Below, in pieces: positions 34,769 to 44,970 of a stretch of 64,000 nucleotides of DNA. Source of the DNA: Flavobacteriales bacterium UBA4466 (GTDB taxonomy: Bacteria > Bacteroidota > Bacteroidia > Flavobacteriales_D > Crocinitomicaceae); the NCBI GenBank assembly GCA_905182335.1, contig CAJJBE010000002.1, forward strand, positions 349,501 through 413,500, read 5' to 3'. How positions within the stretch are numbered: position 1 is the stretch's first letter; the number at the start of each line of letters is the position of its first letter. The notes under the pieces are model-generated. The model made no database searches. It was given only the letters and a program-made list of their open reading frames with translations, and was not told the DNA's origin. The position numbers were made by a program, and so were the translations under genes.

Positions 34769-35656
34769 ATGCGACAAGCTGTCTTTGACCTTGGAACAAA
34801 TACATTCAATTTAATTATTGCAGAAATTGAGAATGGAAAACTCAAAATTATTCATTCGAACAAGGCAGCTGTTCTACTCGGTATGGGAGGGATCAATCAT
34901 GGGGTGATCGTAGAAGATGCATTAGAGCGAGCAAAGAATACCTTAAAGTTGTTTAAATCTCAATGCGACCATTACAATGTTGCATCCATAAATGCAATTG
35001 GCACAAGTGCACTAAGAGCATCGAGCAATAGTAATCACTTAGTCGATTACGCAAAGGATACAATGAATATTGACATTCATATTATTAAAGGAATCCAAGA
35101 GGCTGAGTACATTTACCGCGGAGTCAAATGGGGATATGACTTTACTGAAGCTACTATTGTTATGGATATCGGTGGAGGAAGTACAGAGTTTATTTTTGCG
35201 GATAAAATCGGCATAAAGGAGTTGACCAGTTTAGACATTGGTGTTTCCCGTATTTTTCAAACCATGAATGAACCTGATGAATTCACCGAAGAGAGTATCA
35301 AAGCGATTGTTCAATTTTTAGATGCTGAAAAATGTGACTTTTTCAATAAAGTAAACTCAGAAATATTAATAGGTTCTTCAGGTAGCTTTGAAACTATCTA
35401 TGAAATGATTTATAATAGATCCTTTACTGAAAACAAACAGGCGCTTGAAATATCGCTGGAGGAAGTTAAGTTAAGATTAGAATGGATCATTTATTCAACT
35501 TTACAAGAACGACTCGATAATGATTGGATTATTCAAATTAGAAAGAGGATGCTTCCAATAGCGGCTATAAAAATATTATGGGTAATTAATTATTTCAACA
35601 TAAAAAGAATTATTATTTCACCTTTTTCATTGAAAGAAGGGGCTTTAAATAATTAG
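34769..35656 (+). CDS. Ppx/GppA phosphatase family protein
   Basis: Exopolyphosphatase or guanosine pentaphosphate phosphohydrolase. The ASKHA-fold motifs are DLGTNTFNLIIAEI at the N-terminus, GTSALRASSN, and the phosphate-2 loop VMDIGGGSTEF near residue 136. The ATG at 34769 gives 295 residues, less than the E. coli enzymes, since the C-terminal HD-like domain is absent as in other Bacteroidota members. A TTG overlapping the permease stop (34757) could also serve. No ppk gene is adjacent, so polyphosphate or (p)ppGpp turnover cannot be chosen. Confidence 0.9.
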   Translation: MRQAVFDLGTNTFNLIIAEIENGKLKIIHSNKAAVLLGMGGINHGVIVEDALERAKNTLKLFKSQCDHYNVASINAIGTSALRASSNSNHLVDYAKDTMNIDIHIIKGIQEAEYIYRGVKWGYDFTEATIVMDIGGGSTEFIFADKIGIKELTSLDIGVSRIFQTMNEPDEFTEESIKAIVQFLDAEKCDFFNKVNSEILIGSSGSFETIYEMIYNRSFTENKQALEISLEEVKLRLEWIIYSTLQERLDNDWIIQIRKRMLPIAAIKILWVINYFNIKRIIISPFSLKEGALNN

Positions 35657-35729
35657 TATTCAAGACTTCATTAAGTTATTCTGAAGTGATTCTTTATCAA
35701 TTAATTATCTTTATCAAAAATAGAAATCA

Positions 35730-36905
35730 ATGAGCAAAATATTAATAGTCGACGACGAGAGAGCAATACGTAGGGCATTACGTGAAATTCTTGAATTTGA
35801 AGAATTTGAAGTAGACGAAGCTGAAAATGGAAAAGAAGGATTAGACAAGGCTAAATTGGACACATATGATATTATATTTTGCGATATTAAAATGCCTGAA
35901 ATGGATGGTATGGAAGTTTTAGACGGACTTCAAAAAGCGAAAATTGATTCTCCAGTTATTATGATTAGTGGTCATGGTAATATCGATACTGCGGTTCAAG
36001 CAATTAAGAAAGGAGCATTTGATTTTATAGAGAAGCCACTAGATTTAAATCGTATCCTGGTAACTATTAGAAATGCGAGAGACAAGACTGTATTAATTGA
36101 AGAGAAAAAAGTGCTTCGAAAAACAGTTAAGAAATTTAGAGGTTCTTTAATTATTGGTGAAACGGAAGAAATAAAAAATGTTAAAGAGATGATTGAGAAG
36201 GTTGCTCCTTCAGATGCTCGAGTACTTGTGACGGGTGAAAATGGTACAGGAAAAGAGCTTGTAGCACGTTCATTACATGACTTAAGTGATAGAAAAGCAC
36301 AGCCGTTTATTGAGGTTAATTGTGCTGCTATTCCGTCAGAATTGATTGAAAGTGAGTTGTTTGGACATGAAAAAGGTGCTTTTACTTCAGCTGTTAAGCA
36401 TAAGAAAGGAAAATTTGAACTTGCTTCAGGAGGGACTCTGTTTTTAGATGAAATTGGAGATATGTCTGCAAGTGCACAAGCGAAAGTTTTACGCGCTTTA
36501 CAAGAGAATGTAATTCAACGGGTAGGTGGGGAGAAAGATATTAAAGTAAATTCCCGTGTTATTGCAGCAACAAATAAGAATTTGCGAAACGAAATTGATG
36601 AAGGGAACTTCCGTGAAGATTTATACCACCGTTTAGCGGTTATATTAATTCACGTACCCTCCTTAAATGAACGTCGTGATGACATTCCACTACTAGCAAA
36701 TCACTTTTTGACGATGGTTTGTTCAGAGCATGGTATAGGAAGGAAATCTTTTGATGATGAGGCTTTAATTGCTCTTCAAAAAACAGATTGGACAGGAAAT
36801 ATACGGGAACTTAGAAATATTATTGAGCGATTAATTATCCTTGGAGGTGACGTTATCAATGCAGGTGATGTATTAATGTTTGCAAACCCGAGGGGGAAGG
36901 CATAA
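35730..36905 (+). CDS. Response regulator with sigma-54-type AAA+ domain and no DNA-binding domain
   Basis: An NtrC-family protein of 391 residues. The receiver has the acidic pocket Asp9/Asp10, phosphoacceptor Asp52 in FCDIKMPEMDG and Lys103. The AAA+ domain has Walker A GENGTGKE (169-176), ESELFGHEKGAFTSA (207-221) and Walker B GGTLFLDEIGD. The usual sigma-54 loop GAFTGA reads GAFTSA here. The protein ends at FANPRGKA right after the AAA+ helical lid, without the Fis-type HTH of NtrC. It probably acts from solution or through another DNA-binding protein. No partner kinase is adjacent. Confidence 0.92.
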   Translation: MSKILIVDDERAIRRALREILEFEEFEVDEAENGKEGLDKAKLDTYDIIFCDIKMPEMDGMEVLDGLQKAKIDSPVIMISGHGNIDTAVQAIKKGAFDFIEKPLDLNRILVTIRNARDKTVLIEEKKVLRKTVKKFRGSLIIGETEEIKNVKEMIEKVAPSDARVLVTGENGTGKELVARSLHDLSDRKAQPFIEVNCAAIPSELIESELFGHEKGAFTSAVKHKKGKFELASGGTLFLDEIGDMSASAQAKVLRALQENVIQRVGGEKDIKVNSRVIAATNKNLRNEIDEGNFREDLYHRLAVILIHVPSLNERRDDIPLLANHFLTMVCSEHGIGRKSFDDEALIALQKTDWTGNIRELRNIIERLIILGGDVINAGDVLMFANPRGKA

Positions 36906-36963
36906 TCTCTTTTATCTTGTCGATATTGCCTTCTCAGTAGTTTTTATTCTTCTTACTCTTAAA

Positions 36964-37452
36964 TTATTCTTGGAACGGAATTTGAATCAGTTCACCAACA
37001 GTTATGGAGATTGGGATATTATTCATATACCACTCTAAACATGTTGTGTCTAGTAATAATGAAGATTGAACATCATAGTCCATATTCATTTCGTTCACAA
37101 GCAATGCACGGTAAGCGTAGACTTTAACGATAGGAGAATTGTGCACCAATAATTCGTTTAACTCCTTTTCTGTAGCTAATTCCTTTAATTTTTCATAAGC
37201 ACGGAACTCACTTGTGATGCTATCATTTTTCCCTAAATACATCTCTTTGATTCCTGGAGCCTGAGCCAATCGGAAAACAATACTGTCAAGTTCATTTTCT
37301 AGAATGAAAGGAACTATTTGGGAGGCATATGGATCTTGTGGAATAGCACGTATCATTACTCTTAGTTCATGATAGTCTTTTGCGGAGATATCCAGACTTT
37401 TCACGGAAATCACAAGGATTATGGACAATAAGGATAACATTCTATATTTCAT
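36964..37452 (-). CDS. Exported protein of unknown function
   Basis: A 162-residue protein with a signal peptide (MKYRMLSLLSIILVISVKSLDISA). The mature part is mainly helical, with VPFILENELDSIVFRL, ITSEFRAYEKLKELATEKEL and YAYRALLVNEMNM, which suggests a HEAT-like arrangement. I see no catalytic motif. It lies convergent to the response regulator with a 58-bp gap. Confidence 0.65.
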   Translation of the reverse strand: MKYRMLSLLSIILVISVKSLDISAKDYHELRVMIRAIPQDPYASQIVPFILENELDSIVFRLAQAPGIKEMYLGKNDSITSEFRAYEKLKELATEKELNELLVHNSPIVKVYAYRALLVNEMNMDYDVQSSLLLDTTCLEWYMNNIPISITVGELIQIPFQE

Positions 37453-37564
37453 AATTCACTTCTTTGTTAAAGCGATGATTAACAGGTGATTAATTTTGTG
37501 CAAGATAAGTAAAATTATAGAAAAATATAATACAATAGATATATGCTAAATGGTTTTAATTGAA

Positions 37565-38839
37565 TCAAATTAATTTGATGAAATCGTTGGCTAATTTTTT
37601 TGAACTGAATTGCTCAAGATTAATTGGTTCATGAAAAAGCTTTTTTCCTTGATATAATCTGAAGCTTTCAAGTATGTATGCCTTCATGCTATCTGTGTCA
37701 TTGAAGTCTGAAAAATGACCTGCTTGTGTCGATTTGAAAGCAGTATCTAAATCACTGTCTTTCTTTCCAATTGCGATAATTGGTCGTTTTGCTCCAAGGT
37801 ATTCAAAGAATTTCCCTGTGAGTATCCCTTTCACATTTCCTGTATTGTTTGCTACCAGAAGTAATAATTGTGCTTGACGTTGCATTTTCACACTTTCAGA
37901 ATGTTTAACAGTAGATATTAAATGGAGATATGATTTGAGCCCTGTAGACTCTACAGATTCAATTATTTGATAATCGACAGTTCCGATTAGCTTTATTTTT
38001 AATTTTAAAGTAAGTTCTGGTTGCTCAAGAACTAATTCGGAAAGTGCGTTCCAAACTACTTGTGGATTTCGAGCAAACGGCATAGAGCCAAAATGAACAA
38101 TGGTAAAATCTTCGTCAAGTTTAATTTTAGATGTATCAAAGTCTGGGAAGTTATATCCATTCGTGATTACATGAACCGGTCGTGATCCAATTTCCTCTAG
38201 ACCTTTTGCGCAAGACTTACTAACTGTTATGACTTCATCCGCTTCTTTTAGGCACATTTTTTCCAATTGCTTGTGTTTTGCATCGGTGCGTTTACCAGGC
38301 ATTAAATCTTGGTAAAAATCAATTTGTGTCCAAGGATCTCTAAAATCTGCCAACCACTTTACATTGTGTTTTTCCTTTAATTTACGCGCAATTAAATGAG
38401 TTGAGTGCGGAGGGCCTGTAGAAATAATTGTATTTATTTCAGGATGTTCTGTTAAATAGTTAGATAAGAATCGGATGGAAGGTTTAATCCAAAAGACACG
38501 AGCATCTGGAATAAATAGGTTTCCACGAATCCAAATAATAAATTTCTGAATCAATCCAGCTTTTTTATCCTGGCTAAAACCAGTTCCTTTAGAGCTTCTG
38601 TTTCCTAAATATTTATGTGGCTCGAATATTTTTCTTCGAAGAACAGTGACTTCTTTAGGGACTTGTTTTTGAAGTTCTTTATCCATTACTGGCCAAGCGG
38701 CATCTTTTGGACAGTATACAGTAAGATAGCATCCGTTCTCTTTAAAATACTTAGAAAAGCGCAGCCATCTATGTACTCCTGCGCCACCAGAGGGGGGCCA
38801 GTAAAAAGTAATCAGTAAAACGTTTTTTGAAGCTTTCAA
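37565..38839 (-). CDS. Glycosyltransferase family 4-like protein
   Basis: A 424-residue GT-B fold transferase. The N-terminal domain begins with LLITFYWPPSGGAGVHRW, a glycine-rich acceptor loop, and includes ISTGPPHSTHLIARKLKEKHNVKWLADFRDPW. The C-terminal donor domain contains TIVHFGSMPFARNPQ and the sugar-nucleotide region GKFFEYLGAKRPIIAIG. Proteins of this type often build surface polysaccharide or glycoproteins. No neighbouring polysaccharide gene is present, so the acceptor is unknown. The gene is separated from alaS by 2 bp on the same strand, implying readthrough. Confidence 0.88.
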   Translation of the reverse strand: MKASKNVLLITFYWPPSGGAGVHRWLRFSKYFKENGCYLTVYCPKDAAWPVMDKELQKQVPKEVTVLRRKIFEPHKYLGNRSSKGTGFSQDKKAGLIQKFIIWIRGNLFIPDARVFWIKPSIRFLSNYLTEHPEINTIISTGPPHSTHLIARKLKEKHNVKWLADFRDPWTQIDFYQDLMPGKRTDAKHKQLEKMCLKEADEVITVSKSCAKGLEEIGSRPVHVITNGYNFPDFDTSKIKLDEDFTIVHFGSMPFARNPQVVWNALSELVLEQPELTLKLKIKLIGTVDYQIIESVESTGLKSYLHLISTVKHSESVKMQRQAQLLLLVANNTGNVKGILTGKFFEYLGAKRPIIAIGKKDSDLDTAFKSTQAGHFSDFNDTDSMKAYILESFRLYQGKKLFHEPINLEQFSSKKLANDFIKLI

Positions 38840-38841
38840 TA

Positions 38842-41460
38842 TTATATTTTTTCAATCACTGCTGCGATTGCATCTTCTAAGCCTAATGGATTTTTCCCTC
38901 CTGCTGTTGCGAAAAATGGCTGTCCACCCCCACCTCCTTGGATGTATTTAGACACCTCGCTAAGAATGTTACCTGCGTGAATGTTTTTTTCTTTAATTAT
39001 ATTGTCAGAAGAAATTATACTCAATGTACATTTACCATCATATTTCCCGCCTATAACTCCAATAAAATCATCTATTTCACCTTTCAGTTGGAATAATATG
39101 TTCTTGATAGATCCACCGTCTAATTCAATGATTTCAGTTAATAAATTAACACCCTTATACTCCTTGATTGAATTCTTTAATTTTACTTTAATGGCTTTGG
39201 CTTTGGCTTTTTGGAATTGTTCAAGTTCTTTAACCAACATTGTGTTTTTTATTAATAATTCACTTACAGATTTAGCAATATCCTTAGGGTTTTTCAATAT
39301 AATATTTACTTCATCTAACTTGGAGGCTTTGTTTGCATAATGAACTTCCGCTTTTTTAGACGTGATTGCTTCAATTCTCCTAACACCTGCGGCAACAGAG
39401 CCTTCAGAGGTAATAATAAATAATCCAATTTCGCTCGTAGCTTGAGCGTGTGTTCCACCGCAAAGTTCTACTGAATTTCCGAATTTGATTACACGAACAG
39501 TATCTCCATATTTCTCACCAAATAAAGCCATCGCTCCCATTTCTTGAGCAATTGAAATGGGAGTATTTCTTTTTTCATCTAATTTGATACTCTCGCGAAT
39601 ATTATTCGATACAATTTCTTGAATTTTAAGCATCTCTTCATCAGTTACTTTTGAAAAGTGTGAGAAGTCAAATCGTAGATAATCCGAATTTACCAATGAT
39701 CCTTTTTGTTCAACATGGTCCCCAAGAACAGTTCTTAGGGCATGGTGTAATAAGTGTGTTGCTGAATGATTTTTTGCTGAAGCCAGGCGTTTAGCTTTAT
39801 TAACTACTGCGGTGAATGTTGCGTTAACATCTGCCGGCATTTCTGTCATTAAATGAACTATCAAATTATTCTCTTTCTTCGTGTCCAAGACTGAATTTTT
39901 TGAGTCGTTCGCTTCAATATAACCTGTGTCACCGACTTGTCCACCACCTTCAGGGTAGAAAGGAGTCAAGTTGAATACTACCTGATAAAATTCTTTTTTC
40001 TTCTGGCTTACCTTTCTGTATTTTACGATTTTCACCGTTGCTAAAAGTAAGTCATATCCTTCAAAACCTTGTATTATATCCTCACAAACTTCAGTCCAGT
40101 CATCTGTTTCAATTGCTGTAGCTGCTCTAGAATTCGTTTTTTGAACTTCTAATTTTTCTTGGAAACTTTTCTCGTTAATCGTTAAGCCATTTTCACGAGC
40201 AATCAATGAAATCAAATCTAATGGAAATCCAAATGTATCGTATAATTCGAACGCTGTCGATCCATCGATTGTACTACTATTTGCTTCTTTTGTTTTTGAA
40301 ATAACAAGATCCATACGGCCAATTCCTTGTTCTAATGTTCTAAAGAAACTGATTTCTTCTTCACGAATCACTTTATATACTAAGTCTTGTTGTTGTTTAA
40401 TTTCGGGAAATTTTTCTCCCATTAAATCAACTAATACAATGAATAATTCTGATAAGAAAGGTTCTTTTAAGCCAAGTGTTTGGTATCCGTAACGAACAGC
40501 CCTACGTAAAATTCTACGTATAACATAGCCTGCACCTGTATTGGAAGGAAGTTGACCGTCTGCTGTAGAAAACGCAATAGCACGAACGTGATCCGCGATT
40601 ACGCGTAATGCAATGTCAGTTTCTTCTTTCTTTCCGTACTGAAGACCAGATACTTTTTCCATATGCCTAATAAGCGTTTGAAATAAGTCTGTATCATAAT
40701 TTGACTGTTTTCCTTGAATTACCATTGCTAAACGCTCAAGACCCATACCTGTATCGACATGTGTTTCTGGTAATGGTTCCAATGATCCGTTTGCCTTTCG
40801 GTTAAACTCTATGAATACATTGTTCCAAATTTCAATTACTTGAGGATGATCTTCATTCACCATTAATTTACCATCGATTTTAGCCCTTTCAACATCTGAT
40901 CTCAAATCAACATGGATTTCCGTACATGGGCCACAAGGACCAATGTCACCCATCTCCCAAAAGTTATCTTTTTTAGAGGCAAGAAGAATACGATCTTCAG
41001 CGATATGTGTTTTCCAGATACCAATACTTTCTGTGTCTTGCGGAACACCATCAGATTCATTCCCTTCGAAAACAGTTACATATATGCGGTCAACTGGAAT
41101 TTTATACACGTTTGTCAATAAATCCCAAGCCCATCCAATAGCCTCTTCTTTAAAATAATCACCAAATGACCAGTTTCCAAGCATTTCAAACATGGTATGG
41201 TGGTAGGTGTCAACACCAACTTCCTCTAAGTCATTGTGTTTACCAGAAACACGTAGACATTTTTGAGTATTGGCGATACGACGATTCTTAGGAAGTGTAT
41301 TTCCCAAAAAGTAATCCTTGAATTGATTCATCCCTGCATTGATAAACATCAGCGTAGGGTCGTTTTTAACAACCATAGGTGCACTAGGAACTATTTCATG
41401 TCCTTTAGATTCGAAGTAGTCGAAAAATGCTTGGCGTATCTCCGGAATTGTCATTGTCAA
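38842..41460 (-). CDS. alaS: Alanyl-tRNA synthetase
   Basis: Charges tRNA-Ala with alanine. The 872-residue protein has the class II N-terminal catalytic core with FFDYFESKGHEIVPSAP and FINAGMNQFKDYFLG. The editing domain shows the zinc motif SATHLLHHALR (the HxxxH pattern) and VELCGGTHAQATSEIG. A C-Ala domain with GGGGGQPFFATAGGKNP closes the protein. Length and domain order are complete. A TAAATTTG box lies 28 nt upstream of the ATG at 41460. The downstream glycosyltransferase begins 2 bp after its stop. Confidence 0.96.
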   Translation of the reverse strand: MTMTIPEIRQAFFDYFESKGHEIVPSAPMVVKNDPTLMFINAGMNQFKDYFLGNTLPKNRRIANTQKCLRVSGKHNDLEEVGVDTYHHTMFEMLGNWSFGDYFKEEAIGWAWDLLTNVYKIPVDRIYVTVFEGNESDGVPQDTESIGIWKTHIAEDRILLASKKDNFWEMGDIGPCGPCTEIHVDLRSDVERAKIDGKLMVNEDHPQVIEIWNNVFIEFNRKANGSLEPLPETHVDTGMGLERLAMVIQGKQSNYDTDLFQTLIRHMEKVSGLQYGKKEETDIALRVIADHVRAIAFSTADGQLPSNTGAGYVIRRILRRAVRYGYQTLGLKEPFLSELFIVLVDLMGEKFPEIKQQQDLVYKVIREEEISFFRTLEQGIGRMDLVISKTKEANSSTIDGSTAFELYDTFGFPLDLISLIARENGLTINEKSFQEKLEVQKTNSRAATAIETDDWTEVCEDIIQGFEGYDLLLATVKIVKYRKVSQKKKEFYQVVFNLTPFYPEGGGQVGDTGYIEANDSKNSVLDTKKENNLIVHLMTEMPADVNATFTAVVNKAKRLASAKNHSATHLLHHALRTVLGDHVEQKGSLVNSDYLRFDFSHFSKVTDEEMLKIQEIVSNNIRESIKLDEKRNTPISIAQEMGAMALFGEKYGDTVRVIKFGNSVELCGGTHAQATSEIGLFIITSEGSVAAGVRRIEAITSKKAEVHYANKASKLDEVNIILKNPKDIAKSVSELLIKNTMLVKELEQFQKAKAKAIKVKLKNSIKEYKGVNLLTEIIELDGGSIKNILFQLKGEIDDFIGVIGGKYDGKCTLSIISSDNIIKEKNIHAGNILSEVSKYIQGGGGGQPFFATAGGKNPLGLEDAIAAVIEKI

Positions 41461-41488
41461 TTGTGGTTTTTTTTCTAAAATCGTTATA

Positions 41489-41496
41489 CAAATTTA
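41489..41496 (-). promoter_or_regulatory. -7 box (TAAATTTG) for alaS
   Basis: Match to TAnnTTTG, 28 nt before the alaS ATG. Confidence 0.4.
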
Positions 41497-41626
41497 GTCT
41501 TTTTTACTCGAAATTAATAAATGTGGAAAGGAAGTATTATTTGAAGTTCAATCCGAGCTAAAAAGAGAAAACAACTAGAATCGTTCAAATAATTCTGTCT
41601 ATAGTAATATTCAATTAGATTCTTTG

Positions 41627-41634
41627 TAATTTTG
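41627..41634 (+). promoter_or_regulatory. -7 box (TAATTTTG) 3 nt before the M23 peptidase ATG
   Basis: Match to TAnnTTTG directly followed by AAT and the ATG; predicts a leaderless transcript. Confidence 0.4.
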
Positions 41635-41637
41635 AAT

Positions 41638-42609
41638 ATGTCAAAGCAGAATTATAAATATAATCCAAATACCTTATCCTATGATGCAATCTATGTTTCA
41701 TTTGGAAAAAAGGTGTTTCGGGTGATCCTGTGGATAGCTCCAAGTATTTTATTTGGGTTGATTCTGGCATTTTTCTTTACTAAGCAGATAAACTCGCCAA
41801 GGGAAAAGCAATTACAGGCAGAATTGAATGCAAACTCTAAGGAATTAAATCGTATTCAAAAAGACTTAGCTCTAGCTAATGAAGTTTTAGATGTTATAGA
41901 AAGTCGTGATGAGGATTTATACCGTGCAGCTTTATATGCAGAGAAATTCCCGGATCAACTAAGGCAAATGGGAACAGGAGGAAGTGACAAGTATGCATAT
42001 TTATCTGGGGTTTCAAATGGGGAATTGATAAAGTCGACTTCTGTTCAAATGGATAAACTAGAAAAGCGACTGAATGCCCAAAGTATTTCTTTCATAGAAT
42101 TATTGCAATTAGCAAAAGGAAAAGAAAAACTTTTAGCCTGTGTCCCTGCAATTCAGCCTGTTCGTAATTCAGATTTAAAACGAATGGCTTCTGGTTACGG
42201 TTACCGTATAGATCCAATATATAAAAGTAGAAGAATGCATTCTGGCATGGATTTTACTGCTAAAAGAGGAACTGAAGTATATGCAACTGGAGATGGGGTG
42301 GTGGAGCTTATTGAAAAGAAAAAGTGGGGCTATGGTAAATCAATTCTGATTAATCATGGTTTCGGATATAAAACACGTTATGCCCATTTAAGTGCATTTA
42401 AAATAATAGAAGGGCAAAAATTGAAGCGAGGAGAATTGATAGGACTGGTTGGTTCTACAGGTAAGTCAACAGGTCCACATTTACATTATGAAGTAATTAA
42501 AAATGGAGAAAAAGTAAATCCAATAGGGTATTACCATTCTGATCTTTCCGCTGAACAATATGAAACCCTGTTAGAAATGAGTGTAAATTCATATAAGTCA
42601 CTCGATTAA
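41638..42609 (+). CDS. M23 family metallopeptidase (LytM-type)
   Basis: A 323-residue cell-wall peptidase from the ATG at 41638. An N-terminal transmembrane segment (LWIAPSILFGLILAFFFT) is followed by a coiled coil of about 70 residues and the LytM domain. Zinc ligands are in MHSGMDFTAK (HxxxD) and GPHLHYEV (HxH). The segment KRMASGYGYRIDPIYKSR starts the domain. All catalytic residues are present, so it should cleave peptidoglycan cross-links. The membrane anchor and coiled coil recall divisome or envelope regulators. It is alone upstream of dnaK. Confidence 0.92.
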   Translation: MSKQNYKYNPNTLSYDAIYVSFGKKVFRVILWIAPSILFGLILAFFFTKQINSPREKQLQAELNANSKELNRIQKDLALANEVLDVIESRDEDLYRAALYAEKFPDQLRQMGTGGSDKYAYLSGVSNGELIKSTSVQMDKLEKRLNAQSISFIELLQLAKGKEKLLACVPAIQPVRNSDLKRMASGYGYRIDPIYKSRRMHSGMDFTAKRGTEVYATGDGVVELIEKKKWGYGKSILINHGFGYKTRYAHLSAFKIIEGQKLKRGELIGLVGSTGKSTGPHLHYEVIKNGEKVNPIGYYHSDLSAEQYETLLEMSVNSYKSLD

Positions 42610-42621
42610 TTTTTAATGTTT

Positions 42622-42737
42622 TGTCAGCAATCTGACATTTTGACTGTCAAATCGACATCAAATCCGGCTTCCGTCCCAAAGAGAATGACAAAAATGGCAT
42701 AAAAATTGGCTGAAAATCCAATGGCACAGAGATTGAC
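42622..42737 (+). promoter_or_regulatory. dnaK upstream region: two adjacent dyads and a -24/-12-like element
   Basis: TGTCAG-CAAT-CTGACA (42622-42637) and TTTGAC-T-GTCAAA (42639-42651) are two perfect dyads only one base apart. Further down, TGGCAC-N5-TTGAC (42722-42737) resembles a sigma-54 promoter except that the -12 GC is GA. The ATG of dnaK is 39 nt later. The dyads are likely binding sites of a heat-shock or stress regulator. Confidence 0.45.
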
Positions 42738-42776
42738 TAAAGATTAGTATTAAAATTTAAATAGTTAATAATAGTC

Positions 42777-44684
42777 ATGGGAAAAATAATCGGAATTGAT
42801 TTAGGTACTACAAACTCTTGTGTTTCTGTAATGGAAGGAAACGAGCCTGTAGTTATCGCAAACTCAGAAGGAAAAAGAACAACGCCATCAATTGTGGCAT
42901 TTGTTGAAGGTGGTGAACGTAAAGTAGGAGATCCTGCAAAACGTCAAGCAATCACTAATCCAACAAAAACAATTTATTCAATAAAGCGCTTTATGGGATC
43001 ATCTTTTGATGATGTAAGTAAAGAGGCCGGAAGAGTACCTTACAAAGTAGTTAAAGGAGACAATAATACACCACGTGTATTAATTGATGATAGAAAATAT
43101 ACGCCGCAAGAGATTTCTGCAATGATTCTTCAAAAAATGAAGAAAACGGCGGAAGACTATCTTGGACAAGAAGTAACGGAAGCTGTAGTTACAGTTCCGG
43201 CTTACTTCAACGATTCACAAAGACAAGCAACGAAAGAAGCTGGTGAAATTGCTGGGCTGACAATTAAAAGAATTATCAATGAGCCAACTGCTGCGGCATT
43301 AGCTTATGGATTAGATAAGAAAGGTGTTGATCAGAAAATAGTAGTATTTGATTTCGGTGGGGGTACACATGATGTTTCTATCCTTGAATTAGGGGATGGG
43401 GTCTTTGAGGTTTTATCCACAGATGGAGATACTCACTTGGGTGGAGATGATGTAGATCATGCAATCATTGATTGGTTAGCTGCTGAATTCAAAAAAGACG
43501 AAGGCTTAGACTTGACAAAAGACCCTATGGCTTTACAACGTCTAAAAGACGCTGCAGAGAAAGCGAAAATTGAACTTTCCTCTACTACTTCAACTGAAAT
43601 CAATTTACCTTACATCATGCCAGTTGATGGTGTCCCTAAACACTTAGTTAGAACCTTACAACGCTCTAAATTTGAACAATTGATTTCTAAAATCGTTGAA
43701 AGAACAATTGCTCCTTGTCGTTCAGCTCTTAAAAATGCAGGTTTATCTACAAGTGATATTGACGAAGTTATTTTGGTTGGTGGATCTACAAGAATTCCAA
43801 TTATTCAAGATGCAGTGAAGAATTTCTTTGGAAAAGATGCTTCTAAAGGTGTTAATCCAGATGAGGTTGTTGCTATTGGAGCTGCTATTCAAGGTGGTGT
43901 TTTAACAGGAGAAGTTAAAGATGTACTTCTTTTAGATGTCATTCCATTATCATTAGGAATTGAAACAATGGGTGGTGTTTTCACTAAGTTAATCGATGCG
44001 AATACGACAATACCAACTAAAAAGTCTGAAGTGTTCTCTACAGCTTCTGATAATCAACCATCTGTTGATATACATGTATTGCAGGGTGAAAGAGCAATGG
44101 CGAATGATAATAAATCATTAGGTAGATTTCAATTATCAGATATTCCACCAGCGCAAAGAGGAGTTCCTCAAATTGAAGTTACCTTCGATATTGATGCTAA
44201 TGGTATCATGAATATTTCTGCAAAAGATAAAGGAACAGGAAAAGAACAGTCTATTAAGATTGAAGCTTCTTCTGGCTTGTCTGAAGAGGATATTGAAAGA
44301 ATGAAAGCAGAAGCAGAGGCAAATGCAGATTCCGATGCTAAATTAAGAGCTGAAGTTGAAACAGTTAATAAGGCGGATTCATTGATTTTTCAAACGGAAA
44401 GACAATTGAAAGAATATGGAGATAAAATTCCAGCTGAGAAAAAACAACCAATTGAAGATGCTCTTGCTGAGTTGAAGACAGAGTTTGAAGCAAAGAATAT
44501 GGATAATTTAGAACCAGCAATGGAGAAATTGAACCAAGTATTCTCAGCTGCTTCTGAAGAAATGTATAATGCATCAAATGAAGGTGGAGACGCTGGAGCA
44601 AACGCAGGTGATGAAAATCAAGAGGATGAAGTAACCGACGTTGATTTCGAAGAAGTTGATGAAAAAGAAGTTGATGAAAAATAA
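42777..44684 (+). CDS. dnaK: Molecular chaperone DnaK (Hsp70)
   Basis: ATP-dependent protein-folding chaperone. The 635-residue product has the actin-like ATPase start [46 protein letters not shown] and [10 protein letters not shown], then the substrate-binding domain and an acidic tail [13 protein letters not shown]. All signature motifs are intact. Neither dnaJ nor grpE is adjacent, common in this phylum. A strong hairpin terminator follows. The upstream region carries two dyads, indicating regulation. Confidence 0.97.
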   Translation: MGKIIGIDLGTTNSCVSVMEGNEPVVIANSEGKRTTPSIVAFVEGGERKVGDPAKRQAITNPTKTIYSIKRFMGSSFDDVSKEAGRVPYKVVKGDNNTPRVLIDDRKYTPQEISAMILQKMKKTAEDYLGQEVTEAVVTVPAYFNDSQRQATKEAGEIAGLTIKRIINEPTAAALAYGLDKKGVDQKIVVFDFGGGTHDVSILELGDGVFEVLSTDGDTHLGGDDVDHAIIDWLAAEFKKDEGLDLTKDPMALQRLKDAAEKAKIELSSTTSTEINLPYIMPVDGVPKHLVRTLQRSKFEQLISKIVERTIAPCRSALKNAGLSTSDIDEVILVGGSTRIPIIQDAVKNFFGKDASKGVNPDEVVAIGAAIQGGVLTGEVKDVLLLDVIPLSLGIETMGGVFTKLIDANTTIPTKKSEVFSTASDNQPSVDIHVLQGERAMANDNKSLGRFQLSDIPPAQRGVPQIEVTFDIDANGIMNISAKDKGTGKEQSIKIEASSGLSEEDIERMKAEAEANADSDAKLRAEVETVNKADSLIFQTERQLKEYGDKIPAEKKQPIEDALAELKTEFEAKNMDNLEPAMEKLNQVFSAASEEMYNASNEGGDAGANAGDENQEDEVTDVDFEEVDEKEVDEK

Positions 44685-44702
44685 GTTTACTTAATTGTAA
44701 AT

Positions 44703-44739
44703 AAAAAAAGAGCCAGTCATTTTGACTGGCTCTTTTTTT
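44703..44739. terminator. dnaK terminator
   Basis: Perfect arms of 17 bp (AAAAAAAGAGCCAGTCA and complement) around a TTT loop, ending in a T-run. Confidence 0.9.
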
Positions 44740-44970
44740 GCGAATAATTATATCTATTTACTCTGTTTGATATTTATTGGCTGAATTCTAAAGGGTAAAG
44801 AAGAATTCTCATGATTGAAGATATTATTATATAATACTTAGGGCAAACTTATTACATGAATCTCTTTTCATTTTAGAGTTTTAATTGAAGGGATTTAATA
44901 TAATCGTTTTTTTTTAAGTATGTATCTAAATAATTATTTAGCTTCGGCTTATAATAATAAAGTACTCATT

